Positions 25,378 through 34,679 are shown, counted from the stretch's first letter. The stretch: 63,141 nt of DNA from Steroidobacter sp. (GCA_025929585.1 JAICPY010000013.1:1-63141); one strand, 5' to 3'. A program made the numbers and translations. The notes: generated by a model not told the origin, from the letters alone.

Positions 25378-26733
25378 ATGCGCCGTCGCACTCTCCTTGT
25401 ACGTATGCTCGCTGCTGCAGCGGCATGGCCCTTCGCGGGATTCGCACGCTCGTTAGGTTATCCGCGCCTCATGGAAGGCCCCATGGTGGGCGCGCCCGGC
25501 CCGACGGACATCACCATTTGGGCGCGTGCGAGCGGTGCGTTGCCGCTGCAGGTCGAATATTCGATGGATGCTGCCTTCAAGAGGCCACAGGTCACGGCGC
25601 CAGTGCTGGTCACTGAGGAAAGCGATTTCAGCGCAGTGCTGCGTATCGAAGGTCTTAAGCCGCAAACTCGCTACTACTACCGAGTGCTCGTCGATGGCAT
25701 CGTCGATCGATATCAACCGATGCCCTACTCGACGCACACAGCACCGCTTGGCTCGATCGATTTTCGCGTCGCGTTTGGTTCCTGCGCGAAATACGTGTGG
25801 GATCGCGATCAGCGGATATTCGATGGCGTCATGGCACGCGCACCTGATTTGTTCTTCTGGCTTGGCGATAACGTGTATGCCGACTCCGAATCTCCGCGCT
25901 CTATAGCCGAGGAGTACCGGCGCGGGCGTGGGGTCGAGAACCTGCAGCCGCTTATCCACTCGGTTCCGCAACTGGCTGTGTGGGACGACCATGATTTCGG
26001 CTCGAACAACAGTGATGCATCGATTCCGATGCGAGATGAGTCGCTCGCGGTCTTCAAGCGCTACTGGGCAAACCCCGCGTACGGGCTTCCCAATGCACCG
26101 GGCGTATTCTTCGACTTCTCCTATGGCGGCATCGATTTCTTCTTTTTGGACGGGCGCTACTACAGAGATCCAAACTCCGTGCCCGATTCACCGAGCAAGA
26201 CCTTGCTTGGGACCAACCAAAAGCAATGGTTGAAGGAGCGTCTGCTCGCGAGCAAAGCACCATTCAAGGTGCTGATCTGCGGTAGCGGCTGGTCTTCCGC
26301 TGATGGACCCGAAGGTGACACCTGGGCGGCATTCATCAGTGAGCGTACGGAGCTGTTCGATTTCATCCGTGATCGCAAGATCTCAGGCGTCGTGCTGCTT
26401 TCGGGCGACAGCCATGTCGGAGAGCTCAACTGCATTCCACGCTCGGAGCAGGGCGGCTACGATCTTTACGACCTCGTGAGTTCGCCTCTAGCGAACGCGA
26501 TGAGCGATTCCTGGGTAGAGCAACAGCCCGAGCGGCGTGTGCGTCCTGTCTATGTGAAAGGCACCAACTTCGGACTCATAGAGTTTCGTCAGGCACCGCA
26601 GCCAACATTGACCTTCATTCTGCACGACAGCTCGGGTGCGCCAGTGTGGGATCCTCTCGTACTGACGGCAGCGCAACTTCGCAACGGCGTAAGCTCATGG
26701 CAAGAGAAGATGGACCCATCGCTTACGTCTTAG
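25378..26733 (+). CDS. PhoD-like alkaline phosphatase/phosphodiesterase, Tat-exported
   Basis: ATG 25378 starts one base after the iolE stop. The 451-residue protein opens with a twin-arginine-type signal (MRRRTLLVRMLAAAAAWPFA). An N-terminal Fn3-like PhoD_N domain follows (DITIWARASGALPLQVEYSM, GLKPQTRYYYRVLVDG). The metallophosphatase domain has VAFGSCAKY, DLFFWLGDNVYAD, WDDHDFGSNNSD and LLSGDSHVGEL, which supply the Ca/Fe ligands. PhoD enzymes cleave phosphate mono- and diesters in the periplasm. In an iol operon beside phytases it may remove the last phosphate from inositol monophosphate; that role is inference. Confidence 0.87.
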   Translation: MRRRTLLVRMLAAAAAWPFAGFARSLGYPRLMEGPMVGAPGPTDITIWARASGALPLQVEYSMDAAFKRPQVTAPVLVTEESDFSAVLRIEGLKPQTRYYYRVLVDGIVDRYQPMPYSTHTAPLGSIDFRVAFGSCAKYVWDRDQRIFDGVMARAPDLFFWLGDNVYADSESPRSIAEEYRRGRGVENLQPLIHSVPQLAVWDDHDFGSNNSDASIPMRDESLAVFKRYWANPAYGLPNAPGVFFDFSYGGIDFFFLDGRYYRDPNSVPDSPSKTLLGTNQKQWLKERLLASKAPFKVLICGSGWSSADGPEGDTWAAFISERTELFDFIRDRKISGVVLLSGDSHVGELNCIPRSEQGGYDLYDLVSSPLANAMSDSWVEQQPERRVRPVYVKGTNFGLIEFRQAPQPTLTFILHDSSGAPVWDPLVLTAAQLRNGVSSWQEKMDPSLTS

Positions 26734-26739
26734 CGCAGC

Positions 26740-26755
26740 GTCAGGTTCCTGTCAG
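26740..26755 (+). promoter_or_regulatory. OmpR-type direct repeat ahead of the PepSY-RR-HK operon
   Basis: GTCAGGTTCCTGTCAG holds two GTCAG words 11 bp apart, the spacing used by OmpR-family regulators. A 14/15 match in the opposite orientation lies upstream of the second TonB receptor (29226-29240). It is a candidate autoregulatory site. Confidence 0.5.
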
Positions 26756-26777
26756 CGAGAAGGAGGCAGAGTGAGAT

Positions 26778-27116
26778 ATGAACCTGAAACTCCCATTCTC
26801 CGTTCTGCCCTCAGTGATGCTCGCGTTCGCTGTCGCCTCTGTGTTGCATGAAGGGGTACTCGCCGAAGATAAGGATAGGAAACAAGCCGAGCACGATCTC
26901 GTTCGGCAGGCGTTGCAGCGAGGAGAAGTTCAGCCGCTCCATACGATCCTAGGCATTGCAGCGCAAACCGTCCCCGGCGATGTGATCGAAGTCGAGCTCG
27001 AAGAGGATGATGACGTGCTCGTCTACGAGATCAAGGTGCTGACCCCGCACGGTCGAGTACGGGAGGTGAAGATCGAGGCGAACACGGGGAAAGTGCTCGA
27101 GGTCGAGGACGACTAA
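26778..27116 (+). CDS. PepSY-domain periplasmic protein
   Basis: The 112-residue protein has a signal peptide (cut near VLAED) and a single PepSY domain (about residues 40-111: ALQRGEVQPLHTILGIAAQT, VIEVELEEDDDVLVYEIKVL, EIKVLTPHGRVREVKIEANT, EVED at the end). It overlaps the response-regulator start by one base. PepSY proteins encoded beside OmpR-type regulators and kinases are thought to modulate signal input in the periplasm, but their ligand is unknown. Confidence 0.85.
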   Translation: MNLKLPFSVLPSVMLAFAVASVLHEGVLAEDKDRKQAEHDLVRQALQRGEVQPLHTILGIAAQTVPGDVIEVELEEDDDVLVYEIKVLTPHGRVREVKIEANTGKVLEVEDD

Positions 27117-27781
27117 TGCGAGCACTGATCGTCGAGGACGAGCCTACGGTCGCCACCGATCTGCGTCTCGCGCTCGACGGTGCCGGATTCGTTGTCGATG
27201 TTGCGCAGGATGGGGAGGACGCGTGGTTCAAAGGGGGAGTCGAGGATTACGACGTTGCCGTTCTCGATCTCGGTCTACCTCGCCTCGACGGTTTGTCTGT
27301 TCTGAAGCGATGGCGCGGCGCTGAGCGCATGTTTCCCGTGCTGATCCTTTCTGCTCGGAGCGACTGGACGGAAAAGGTCGCGGGTATCGAAGCCGGCGCA
27401 GACGACTACCTGAGCAAGCCATTCGAGATGGGGGAGCTAATCGCTCGCGTACGTGCGTTGGTGCGCCGCGCAGCAGGTCGCGCGTCATCTACGATCACAG
27501 TAGGACGACTCGTGCTCGACACTCACCGCATGTCTGCGATGTACGCCGGACGCCCGATTCGCCTGTCCCAGCTTGAGTTCCGTTTCCTTGATTATCTCGC
27601 GCATCAATCCAAGCGTGCTGTATCTGCTGGCGAGTTAGCCGAGCACCTCTACGGCGCTGCAGAGCCCGGCGACTCCAATGCAATCGAAGCGCTCGTAGTA
27701 CGGGTGCGGCGCAAGCTCGGCATGGAAGCTATCCAGACGCGTCGCGGATTCGGCTATGTGCTCGCTGACGATGGCCCCTGA
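27116..27781 (+). CDS. OmpR/PhoP-type response regulator
   Basis: The 221-residue protein has a receiver domain with the acidic pocket (VEDEP), phospho-acceptor Asp51 (VAVLDLGLPRLDG) and conserved Lys (YLSKPFEMGEL). A winged-helix DNA-binding domain follows (about 128-218: LSQLEFRFLDYLAHQSKRAV, then VVRVRRKLG and RRGFGYVL). It overlaps both neighbours by one base, so it forms one transcript with the PepSY protein and the kinase. Likely targets are its own promoter and the TonB receptor downstream, which share an 11-bp-spaced repeat. The signal is unknown. Confidence 0.92.
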   Translation: MRALIVEDEPTVATDLRLALDGAGFVVDVAQDGEDAWFKGGVEDYDVAVLDLGLPRLDGLSVLKRWRGAERMFPVLILSARSDWTEKVAGIEAGADDYLSKPFEMGELIARVRALVRRAAGRASSTITVGRLVLDTHRMSAMYAGRPIRLSQLEFRFLDYLAHQSKRAVSAGELAEHLYGAAEPGDSNAIEALVVRVRRKLGMEAIQTRRGFGYVLADDGP

Positions 27782-29133
27782 TGTCAAAATCGCTCCGCGT
27801 TCGTCTGCTTGCCATCGCCTCGGCTGCAGTGTTCGTGGCGCTCGCTGCCGCGTGGTTTGCGATGATGCTGTTGTTCGAGCGTCATATCGAGCGGCGCGTC
27901 GCGCTCGAGTTGGAGCGTGAAGGCAGGCAGCTCGTCGCGAATCTTTCGCTCGATGAGACAGGTAGGCCTCATCTGGAAAGAGTGCCCACCGATTCGAGAT
28001 TCGATGAGCCTGCGAGCGGAGTGTACTGGCAGGTTTCCACCGCCCGCGGCGATCTGCGCTCGCGCTCGCTGTGGGATGAAGCATTGCGAGTGACGGATGG
28101 GGCGAGCGCGCGCGAATGGGCGATGAGGATTGCGACGGGCCCACTCGAGCGCGAGTTGCTCTTCGTCGAACGAGTGGTGCAGCCGGATCCCACAGGCGTC
28201 CGCGTGCTCGTACAGGTGGCGCATGAGATAGCGTCTTTGCGCACCGCGCGTGCTGAATTCGGGCGCGAGCTCGCACTATTTCTCTCGCTACTCTGGCTCA
28301 TTCTGATCGCAGCTGCTTGGGTCCAAGTCGAACTGGGGCTGAGGCCGCTCGTGCGTGTGCGCGAGGAGCTACGTTCGTTACAACGAAGTCCGCGCGAACG
28401 GCTAAGTCGCGAGCACCCGCGCGAGATCGACCCGCTGGCGCGCGCGATCAATGAGCTTGCTGACGCGCGTGAACGCGACCTTGATCGCGCCCGCCGGCGC
28501 GCGGTCGATCTTGCGCATGCGTTGAAAACGCCGCTCGCGGCACTCGCTGCGCAGAGCCGTCGGGCGCGTGAGCAAGGAGCGCTCGAAGCTTCCGATGGGC
28601 TCGATCGGGCGATCGCCGCGGCGTCGGCGGCGGTGGAGAGCGAGCTGAGTCGAAGCCGGGTTGCAACGATCGCCGGAGCGCCACGCAGCTCATCAGTGAA
28701 CGCCCGCGATGCGGTCGAAGGCGTTGTCGCCGTGATTGAACGCACGGAAGACGCTGCGTGCGTCGTGTTCGAAATCGATGTGCCCGATTTGCTGCCGATT
28801 CCAATTGCGCAGGAGGATCTCGTCGAGCTCATGGGTGCCATCCTCGAGAACGCTGCGCGCTATGCGCGCCGCCTCGTGCGCATTCGCGGCGATGTGTCGT
28901 CGCACCATGCTTGTCTTCGCGTCGAGGATGACGGACCGGGAATCGACGCGGACAGCACGGCCCGCGCGCTCGCGCGCGGCGGTCGGATCGATGAAGCAGG
29001 CCCGGGACACGGACTCGGCCTGGCGATCGCGCGCGATCTTGCCGAAGCGACCGGTGGCACGATCACACTCGACCGCTCAGAACTCGGTGGCCTACTAGTG
29101 AATATGAAATGGGCTGTGACGCAAGCGGTTTGA
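27781..29133 (+). CDS. Sensor histidine kinase, PhoQ-like
   Basis: The 450-residue protein has two membrane helices (about 8-30 and 158-182) around a periplasmic sensor region of about 125 residues, then HAMP-like and HisKA segments (His246 in DLAHALKTPLAALAAQSRRA) and an HATPase domain with N box ENAARYARRL, VEDDGPGID and GPGHGLGLAIARDLAEATGG. It pairs with the response regulator overlapping its 5' end. The periplasmic domain resembles no ligand-binding family I can name. A link to phosphate, divalent ions or phytate is suggested only by context. Confidence 0.9.
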   Translation: MSKSLRVRLLAIASAAVFVALAAAWFAMMLLFERHIERRVALELEREGRQLVANLSLDETGRPHLERVPTDSRFDEPASGVYWQVSTARGDLRSRSLWDEALRVTDGASAREWAMRIATGPLERELLFVERVVQPDPTGVRVLVQVAHEIASLRTARAEFGRELALFLSLLWLILIAAAWVQVELGLRPLVRVREELRSLQRSPRERLSREHPREIDPLARAINELADARERDLDRARRRAVDLAHALKTPLAALAAQSRRAREQGALEASDGLDRAIAAASAAVESELSRSRVATIAGAPRSSSVNARDAVEGVVAVIERTEDAACVVFEIDVPDLLPIPIAQEDLVELMGAILENAARYARRLVRIRGDVSSHHACLRVEDDGPGIDADSTARALARGGRIDEAGPGHGLGLAIARDLAEATGGTITLDRSELGGLLVNMKWAVTQAV

Positions 29134-29206
29134 GCTTCTGCTTCACGCTCACGTTCCCTGCCCTCCGGAGCGAGAGGGTTAGCGAAACTTTCTACACCGG
29201 TCATCT

Positions 29207-29240
29207 GTCACCTGTCACCTGACACCTGATAGGAACCTGA
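29207..29240. promoter_or_regulatory. TCACCTG/TCAGG repeats ahead of the second TonB receptor
   Basis: Repeated TGTCACC/TGACACC words lead into CTGATAGGAACCTGA (29226-29240). That 15-mer is the reverse complement of the site at 26741-26755 except for one base. It is a candidate site for the adjacent response regulator. The flanking words may be simple-sequence repeat rather than operator. Confidence 0.45.
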
Positions 29241-29314
29241 TGCCCTCCGTCTGCCCTCAGTCAGCTCGATAAGCGCACTCTGTCCGCGAGAACAATCATG
29301 CTGGGGACGAATGC

Positions 29315-31339
29315 ATGTCGAGCACTTCACGTTTGCAATTCGCCGCTGCGCTGACACTTGCGCTCTTAAGTGCAGGCATTCGTGCGCAGGACGACGAGAG
29401 CTCGCGTGTCACCAGCTATCCTGTGGCGTACTTTGAGGCCAGCCGGCCGAAGACTGCTTTCGACATGCTCAGCTTGACGCCGGGCTATACGTTCGTCGAT
29501 TCCGATCCTGACGTTCGTGGCCTGGCGAGCGCAGTCGGAAACGTGTTGATCGATGGCGACGTGCCGACGACGAAGCACGAGTCGCTCGAAGATCTCCTGC
29601 GCCGTCTTCCTGCGCAGGCGGTCGAGAGGATCGAGCTCATTCGCTCCGGTGCTCGAGAGGTCGACATGCATGGGTTCGCGCTGCTAGCGAACATTGTTCG
29701 TTTGCGACAGGTGCAGACGCACGGCACAGTCAAAGTCCAATCGACTGTGTACGCGCACGAGCCAATACTCCCACAGGTAGCGGCCGACTTCATGCATGAA
29801 ACCGAGAGCCGTCGAGTGGAGGTGTCCCTGAGTGCGGCGCGAGCGCTCGGTGACGAGCATGGCATGGGCAAAGAAACTCATTATGCGCCGACCGGCACTC
29901 GCCTCGATGAGCTGCGGATCGAGCAAGCGGAGCGGGAGCGCTCACTGGAGCTTGCGGCAGCGTACGAACAGCCCGCACTCGGCGGGGAGCTTAACCTGAA
30001 CGGTGTGCTCACCCGCGGACGAAAGGACGAAGGCACGCGCGAGCAGGGCTGGTTTCCCGATCTCGAACGCAAGATGTCGGAGGAGGACGAGCGGACGGAC
30101 GAATCAGAGCTCGGGTTGCGCTACTCGCGTGCGCTCGGCGAGTCCAAATGGGAGGCGCTCGGCTTGTATCGCACTTCGGGCGAAGACGAGATGGAAACCA
30201 GCACCGAGGAAGACGAGCTTTCGCTTTCGCGAGAAGCGCTGCGTGCCAGCGAAGCCATCCTGCGCACGTTGTTGCAACGTGCATTCGATCGCTGGAGCGT
30301 CGAGGCGGGCATCGAGGTAGCCCGCAACGTGCTGCGCGGCCGCAGCGCGCTGAACGAGAACGGCGTCGACATTGCGCTTCCCGCCGCAAGCGTTCGCGTG
30401 CAGGAGGATCGAGGCGAGATCTTCGTGGCATCTAGTTGGCGGACGGGCCCTCATTGGACATTGGAAGGAGGGCTCCGGCTGGAGTCGAGCGAGCTCGTTC
30501 AAGAAGGGGACAGCGATGAGCGCCGTTCCTTCTTCTTCGCAAAGCCTCGACTCGCCGTCTCGTATGCAGTGAGCTCGAATCACCGCTGGCGCTTCCTGCT
30601 CGAACGACGGGTAGGGCAGCTCGATTTCGGCGACTTCGTCAGCTCGGCTTCACTCGCAGACGAGTATGTGACCGCCGGCAATCCAGAGCTGGTGCCACAA
30701 CGCTCTTGGGTCGCCGAACTCGCGTGGGAACGCGAATTCACCAGCGGCACCGCCGCTATGGTCGCGGTGCGGCGCGAATGGATTTCAGACGTGATCGACC
30801 GCATTCCTGTTGCGGCCCCCGAGCCACTCGATGCGGTGGGCAATATCGCTGAAGGTTCGCGCGAGGAACTTGAGTTGATCATCAGTGCGCCGCTTACGGC
30901 CGTCGGTCTCAACTCAGGGCTACTCAAAGCAAATCTCCTCTTGCGCAACAGCCGCACGAGAGATCCTCTGACGGGCGAGACACGAGAGATCGCGCAAGAT
31001 AGTCCGATCGAAGCCTCTCTCCAGTTCACGCACAATCTATCGCAGCGGGTGCACTGGGGGTTCGAAGCGCAGTTCAGTGGCGAAACGCAGGAATTCATCG
31101 TCGATGAAGTGCGAACAGAGCGACTCGGCCCAGAGGTGAATGTTTTCGTGCAGTACACGCCGAGTTCGGCGTGGAGCATCGAGATGGAACTCGCGAACCT
31201 TGCGCGCCGCGACGTGGAGAGTGCTAGGGAACGTTTCGCGGGAGCGCGAGGAATGGCATCGCTCGACTCGATCGAAATTCGAACGATCGAGCCTGGACGA
31301 TCTGTTAGCGTGAGCGTTCGTCGCTCGTTCGGGAAGTAG
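29315..31339 (+). CDS. TonB-dependent receptor-like outer-membrane protein
   Basis: The 674-residue protein has a signal peptide (cut near IRAQ), a plug domain (about 45-140: AFDMLSLTPGYTFVD, VRGLASAVGNVLIDG, LEDLLRRLPAQAVERIELIR) and a barrel rich in charged, alternating strands that ends VSVSVRRSFGK. It is smaller than the other receptor here. It lacks a clear TonB box and does not end in Phe, so coupling to TonB is less certain. It follows the PepSY/two-component genes and shares a putative regulatory repeat with them. The substrate is unknown; an inositol phosphate, phosphate ester or metal chelate would fit the surroundings. Confidence 0.78.
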   Translation: MSSTSRLQFAAALTLALLSAGIRAQDDESSRVTSYPVAYFEASRPKTAFDMLSLTPGYTFVDSDPDVRGLASAVGNVLIDGDVPTTKHESLEDLLRRLPAQAVERIELIRSGAREVDMHGFALLANIVRLRQVQTHGTVKVQSTVYAHEPILPQVAADFMHETESRRVEVSLSAARALGDEHGMGKETHYAPTGTRLDELRIEQAERERSLELAAAYEQPALGGELNLNGVLTRGRKDEGTREQGWFPDLERKMSEEDERTDESELGLRYSRALGESKWEALGLYRTSGEDEMETSTEEDELSLSREALRASEAILRTLLQRAFDRWSVEAGIEVARNVLRGRSALNENGVDIALPAASVRVQEDRGEIFVASSWRTGPHWTLEGGLRLESSELVQEGDSDERRSFFFAKPRLAVSYAVSSNHRWRFLLERRVGQLDFGDFVSSASLADEYVTAGNPELVPQRSWVAELAWEREFTSGTAAMVAVRREWISDVIDRIPVAAPEPLDAVGNIAEGSREELELIISAPLTAVGLNSGLLKANLLLRNSRTRDPLTGETREIAQDSPIEASLQFTHNLSQRVHWGFEAQFSGETQEFIVDEVRTERLGPEVNVFVQYTPSSAWSIEMELANLARRDVESARERFAGARGMASLDSIEIRTIEPGRSVSVSVRRSFGK

Positions 31340-31409
31340 GGTCGGAATCCTTCTCAGCCCCTACCGCGCAACTCGAGTTGAAACGCCACGTAGGAAGATT
31401 TGCTGGCCG

Positions 31410-33464
31410 TTAGCGCTCCAGCCGCAACGCTTTCATCACATCAGCCCAAGAGACGTACTTGAAGTTCTGGCGCGCAGTGGGCGCGAGGTTACGGCCGTCC
31501 TGCACGACAAGAAGTCCTTGCGGAAATTCGGCACCGAGTGGGGCGCTGACTACGTCGAGGCCGTCAGTTTCGGAAGCGCCGTCAACGCCTAATGCACTGT
31601 TTGCAACGATGTGGAACTTGCCGACATGCTCGTTCGCGCCCTCGCGACGATAAACAGAGTAGTTGTCCTCACCTTGATTTGAGACGACGATAAAGCCCGT
31701 TCCGTTCTTGTCGTAATAGATCGCGACGCCTTCCACGTCGTCGGTCAGATTGCCTTTCTCCACGTCATCGATCGAGTTGCGCGCCGTGCCCCCGTCGGGC
31801 TCGGCTGAATACTTCCACAACCCTACGTCCTCTTCCGCCACGTAGAGCGAGCCGAGCTCGTCGTCGGCCGCACAGCCTTCGGCCTGAGAGCCCACTACGA
31901 TCTCACGCACAAGCTCGATCCCAACTTTCCCCTTGCGATCGGTGAGCCTCCATTGCCTGATCTTGCCGTCCACGCTGTCGTTCGCGAACACATAGTACGA
32001 GCCACTCTTCGCGCTGTGGTACATACAAAGTCCGTAGGGATCCTCGAACCCGGTGGCGAGCACACCATCGGAGACCACGCTCAGGCGCTGCGATGCCGCG
32101 TCATAGCGATAAGCGCTGATGGACTTCGTCGTGCGGTTCGTCGCGGTGACGAGGGTCACTTGTTCACCGCCGAGCGAAAAGCCTTCGCGCAGATCAACGT
32201 TGTTCATGCGACCATCCGGCACGCTGTGCAGCAGCTTGCCGCTCAAGTCGTAGACGTTGAGGCCGAGCTTCTTGTCGGTGCCGATAACGACGCTGCGCGC
32301 GGGATCGTTTCGATCAACCAAGATTGCCGGATCGTCGGCGGCATCGCCATAGCTCGGGACCGGCTCGGTTTCAGCACGCGGTTGAACGGTCGGGGCCTGA
32401 GCTGCCGGCGAAGCTGACGAATCGCTCTGCGGATGTATCCCCAGTGCGCTCGCAATCGAGTCGAGAGAGACGAGTTTGTAGTTGCCCGCGTCTTCGTCTG
32501 CGACAATCAGCAAGCCGTTAGGGAAGTCTTTCCCCAGCGGGGAGGGGAATATCGTGAGTCCCTCAGCATCGCCGATCTCGATGTCGCCTTCGAGACGAAG
32601 TTCCTCTCTCTTATCGCCTTCGATCGCGTAGAGATTGAACGCTTTCGCGCCGGCATCACGTGCCATGACGAAGCCGGAGGTTGCGTTAGGCCGATACACT
32701 GCAATGCCTTTGACTTCCTCGAGCAGTCCCCCATGCGGATAGACGAGATCGAGCGGCGCGCGCGCCGAATCCGATTCAGGCTCGGCGGCAATGCTCCAGA
32801 CGCCAACCGATTCCTCACTGAAGTAGACACGCTGCCCTGGCTCGTCCACCGCACAGTGCCCGACGCCCTTACCGGCAGGGATGTTGCGGATAAGCTGCGC
32901 GTCGATCTTCGACTTGGCTGCAAACAGCTCCCACTGTTCGAGTAGGCCCGAATCCGTCGCCACGAAAGCATAGAGCTTGTTCGTGAGCGGGCTCACGTAT
33001 GTGCACAAACCGGTGATCTCATCGTCGATCGAGATCGGCGCTCGACCGACCTCGTACAAGGCGCGCTTCCCGGCATCGAATGTGTAGACGCGTAATGCGC
33101 CGAGGCGCTGATCGCTTACGATGAGAAGCGAGTTGAGATTCGCCTGTAAGCGGTCGCTCCTCGTTGTTTCAACGAAACCAGCCTCGATTTTGTCGTAAGC
33201 AAACACGCGCTTGCCTGCGAGATCGTGTACTTCGAGACCCGCCTCACCGGCCGCCAGCACCAGCAGGCTTTCGGCAGGCTGGGATTCGTTGCGCCACACA
33301 GCTGCATCCAAGGCGAAATGCCGGAGCGTCGGCTCGGTCTGCCGAGCGACGGGCACGATGTGAGGCGGCTCAGCGGAGGGAGTATCGGCAACACTCGTCG
33401 GCACGGAACAGGCGTTGAGGCACAGCAAGCTGGCGCTCACGCTGAGTAGAAAACAATGTCGCAT
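31410..33464 (-). CDS. Tandem-domain beta-propeller phytase, lipoprotein
   Basis: ATG 33464 is preferred to the in-frame start at 33500, which would abut the operator. The signal ends with the lipobox LNAC. The 684-residue protein has two propellers. The C-terminal one (about 365-680) has GDAADDPAILVDRNDPARSV, VIGTDKKLGLNVYDLSGKLL, MNNVDLREGFSL, YVAEEDVGLWKY, DVEGVAIYYDKNGTGFIVVS and NQGEDNYSVYRRE. The N-terminal one (about 45-345) keeps the fold (LDAAVWRNES, VYFSEESVGVWS, EVKGIAVYRP) but lacks the DDPAI motif. In described two-domain phytases the incomplete N-terminal domain aids the active C-terminal one. Paired IolR-like boxes lie upstream. Confidence 0.9.
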   Translation of the reverse strand: MRHCFLLSVSASLLCLNACSVPTSVADTPSAEPPHIVPVARQTEPTLRHFALDAAVWRNESQPAESLLVLAAGEAGLEVHDLAGKRVFAYDKIEAGFVETTRSDRLQANLNSLLIVSDQRLGALRVYTFDAGKRALYEVGRAPISIDDEITGLCTYVSPLTNKLYAFVATDSGLLEQWELFAAKSKIDAQLIRNIPAGKGVGHCAVDEPGQRVYFSEESVGVWSIAAEPESDSARAPLDLVYPHGGLLEEVKGIAVYRPNATSGFVMARDAGAKAFNLYAIEGDKREELRLEGDIEIGDAEGLTIFPSPLGKDFPNGLLIVADEDAGNYKLVSLDSIASALGIHPQSDSSASPAAQAPTVQPRAETEPVPSYGDAADDPAILVDRNDPARSVVIGTDKKLGLNVYDLSGKLLHSVPDGRMNNVDLREGFSLGGEQVTLVTATNRTTKSISAYRYDAASQRLSVVSDGVLATGFEDPYGLCMYHSAKSGSYYVFANDSVDGKIRQWRLTDRKGKVGIELVREIVVGSQAEGCAADDELGSLYVAEEDVGLWKYSAEPDGGTARNSIDDVEKGNLTDDVEGVAIYYDKNGTGFIVVSNQGEDNYSVYRREGANEHVGKFHIVANSALGVDGASETDGLDVVSAPLGAEFPQGLLVVQDGRNLAPTARQNFKYVSWADVMKALRLER

Positions 33465-33500
33465 GTGTAGATCTCTGGTGCGACGGCATGCTGCCGCCAT

Positions 33501-33544
33501 GAAACGAATGTTCTGAACTTGTATTACACGGAAATGAAAATTTC
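33501..33544. promoter_or_regulatory. Paired IolR-like operator ahead of the tandem phytase
   Basis: GAAACGAATGTTCT (33501) and GAAATGAAAATTTC (33531) fit the degenerate form GAAA-N6-TTYY. Starts are 30 bp apart. They lie between the porin stop and the phytase start on the minus strand. These are the weakest pair taken alone; the exact spacing supports them. Confidence 0.6.
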
Positions 33545-33566
33545 AACCACGTTGGCGGTCTACGCG

Positions 33567-34679
33567 TCAAAAAAAGAAGAGCACCGCGAGTCGAACGCGG
33601 TTCGTCCATTCTTTGCCGCTCATCGTCGCGATCTGCGGCTCGTAGCGATACCAATTAGCGCTGACAAGTGTGCGCAGCGCGGGCACGTAGTCGAGCGTGA
33701 GCGTATGCAAGCGATAGTTCGTGGCAAGCGCGATGTTGTCGTGCGAGTACGCAGCGAAGACCGCATCCGTTTGCGCTGCGGAGTACCCGTATCCCATGCG
33801 CCAATCTCGATCAGCCGACGCGCGGCCCGCAGCGAGTTCGATCGCGTATCCAGAATCGGCTTCGGTCCTAGCTCCGAGATTCTCGACATATTCTGCCGTA
33901 ATCTTCACCGGCCATCGGGCCCCTGCGCCAGACCACCGCAGCCCGATGATGAGATCGCAGAGGTCGAAATCGGATAAATAGCTGCCGTCTGGATTTCGCA
34001 GATTGCTCCGAAAGTCGCCTTCATCAGCACCGGCGCTGCTGCCGAGCCGATAGTCGTAGTACGCCCAGGAAACATCGAAACTCCAGTCGGGCAACATCTC
34101 GGCCTCATAACTTAATTGTCCTCCCATCATCGTGCTGTCCCCGCCAGTGCGTTGGTCATCGACGATAAAGTAGAGCGAGCGAACCTGGAGTTGCGCGTTC
34201 GCCGAGAGCTCATGCGCGTATAGCGCGCTTAGGCCTTGCGGATTGACGTCCGCATCCCATACGAGATCTGTGCGTCGAAAGGGCTGAGGGATTTTTCCAG
34301 CGTAGAACTCGAGTCCGTTAATCTTAAGTTGGGCGTACGCCAGGTCGAGACTCACCTCGAGATCATCGTCGAAGTCCGATAGCTGAACGTCGGTGCTGTT
34401 CGGATCCTCGGCTGAGCCAGTCGTCAGACGAGCCCCTAAAATCACCCGATCGCTGAATGCGTATGCTGCTCCCAATCGTGCACGCAATTGAGCGCTTTCG
34501 CGATCTGCACTATTCGGAACGGAATAGTCGCCTTGCGCACGAAGGCGCAGGTCGCCGGATACCTTCAAGGGTTCAGCCGCCCACGCATCGTGTGCTGCGA
34601 GACAGGCGCAGAGTGTGATCAGACGCAGCGTGCGTGAGTTCACAAGTCCGCTGGTGGCGAATAACAGTGGCAGATGCAT
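33567..34679 (-). CDS. Outer-membrane porin-like beta-barrel
   Basis: ATG 34679 gives a 370-residue precursor with a signal ending AAHDAWAAEP and GGAG upstream. The mature protein is all beta strands with polar loops and aromatic girdles (DLRLRAQGDYSVPNSADRES, RARLGAAYAFSDRVILGARL, LKINGLEFYAGKIPQPFRRT) and ends in FFF, the usual C-terminal signal for barrel insertion. It resembles the putative-porin families of proteobacteria. It is divergent from the OPA-type transporter across a paired IolR-like operator, so it is probably the diffusion channel for inositol or small inositol phosphates. The substrate is inferred. Confidence 0.8.
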   Translation of the reverse strand: MHLPLLFATSGLVNSRTLRLITLCACLAAHDAWAAEPLKVSGDLRLRAQGDYSVPNSADRESAQLRARLGAAYAFSDRVILGARLTTGSAEDPNSTDVQLSDFDDDLEVSLDLAYAQLKINGLEFYAGKIPQPFRRTDLVWDADVNPQGLSALYAHELSANAQLQVRSLYFIVDDQRTGGDSTMMGGQLSYEAEMLPDWSFDVSWAYYDYRLGSSAGADEGDFRSNLRNPDGSYLSDFDLCDLIIGLRWSGAGARWPVKITAEYVENLGARTEADSGYAIELAAGRASADRDWRMGYGYSAAQTDAVFAAYSHDNIALATNYRLHTLTLDYVPALRTLVSANWYRYEPQIATMSGKEWTNRVRLAVLFFF

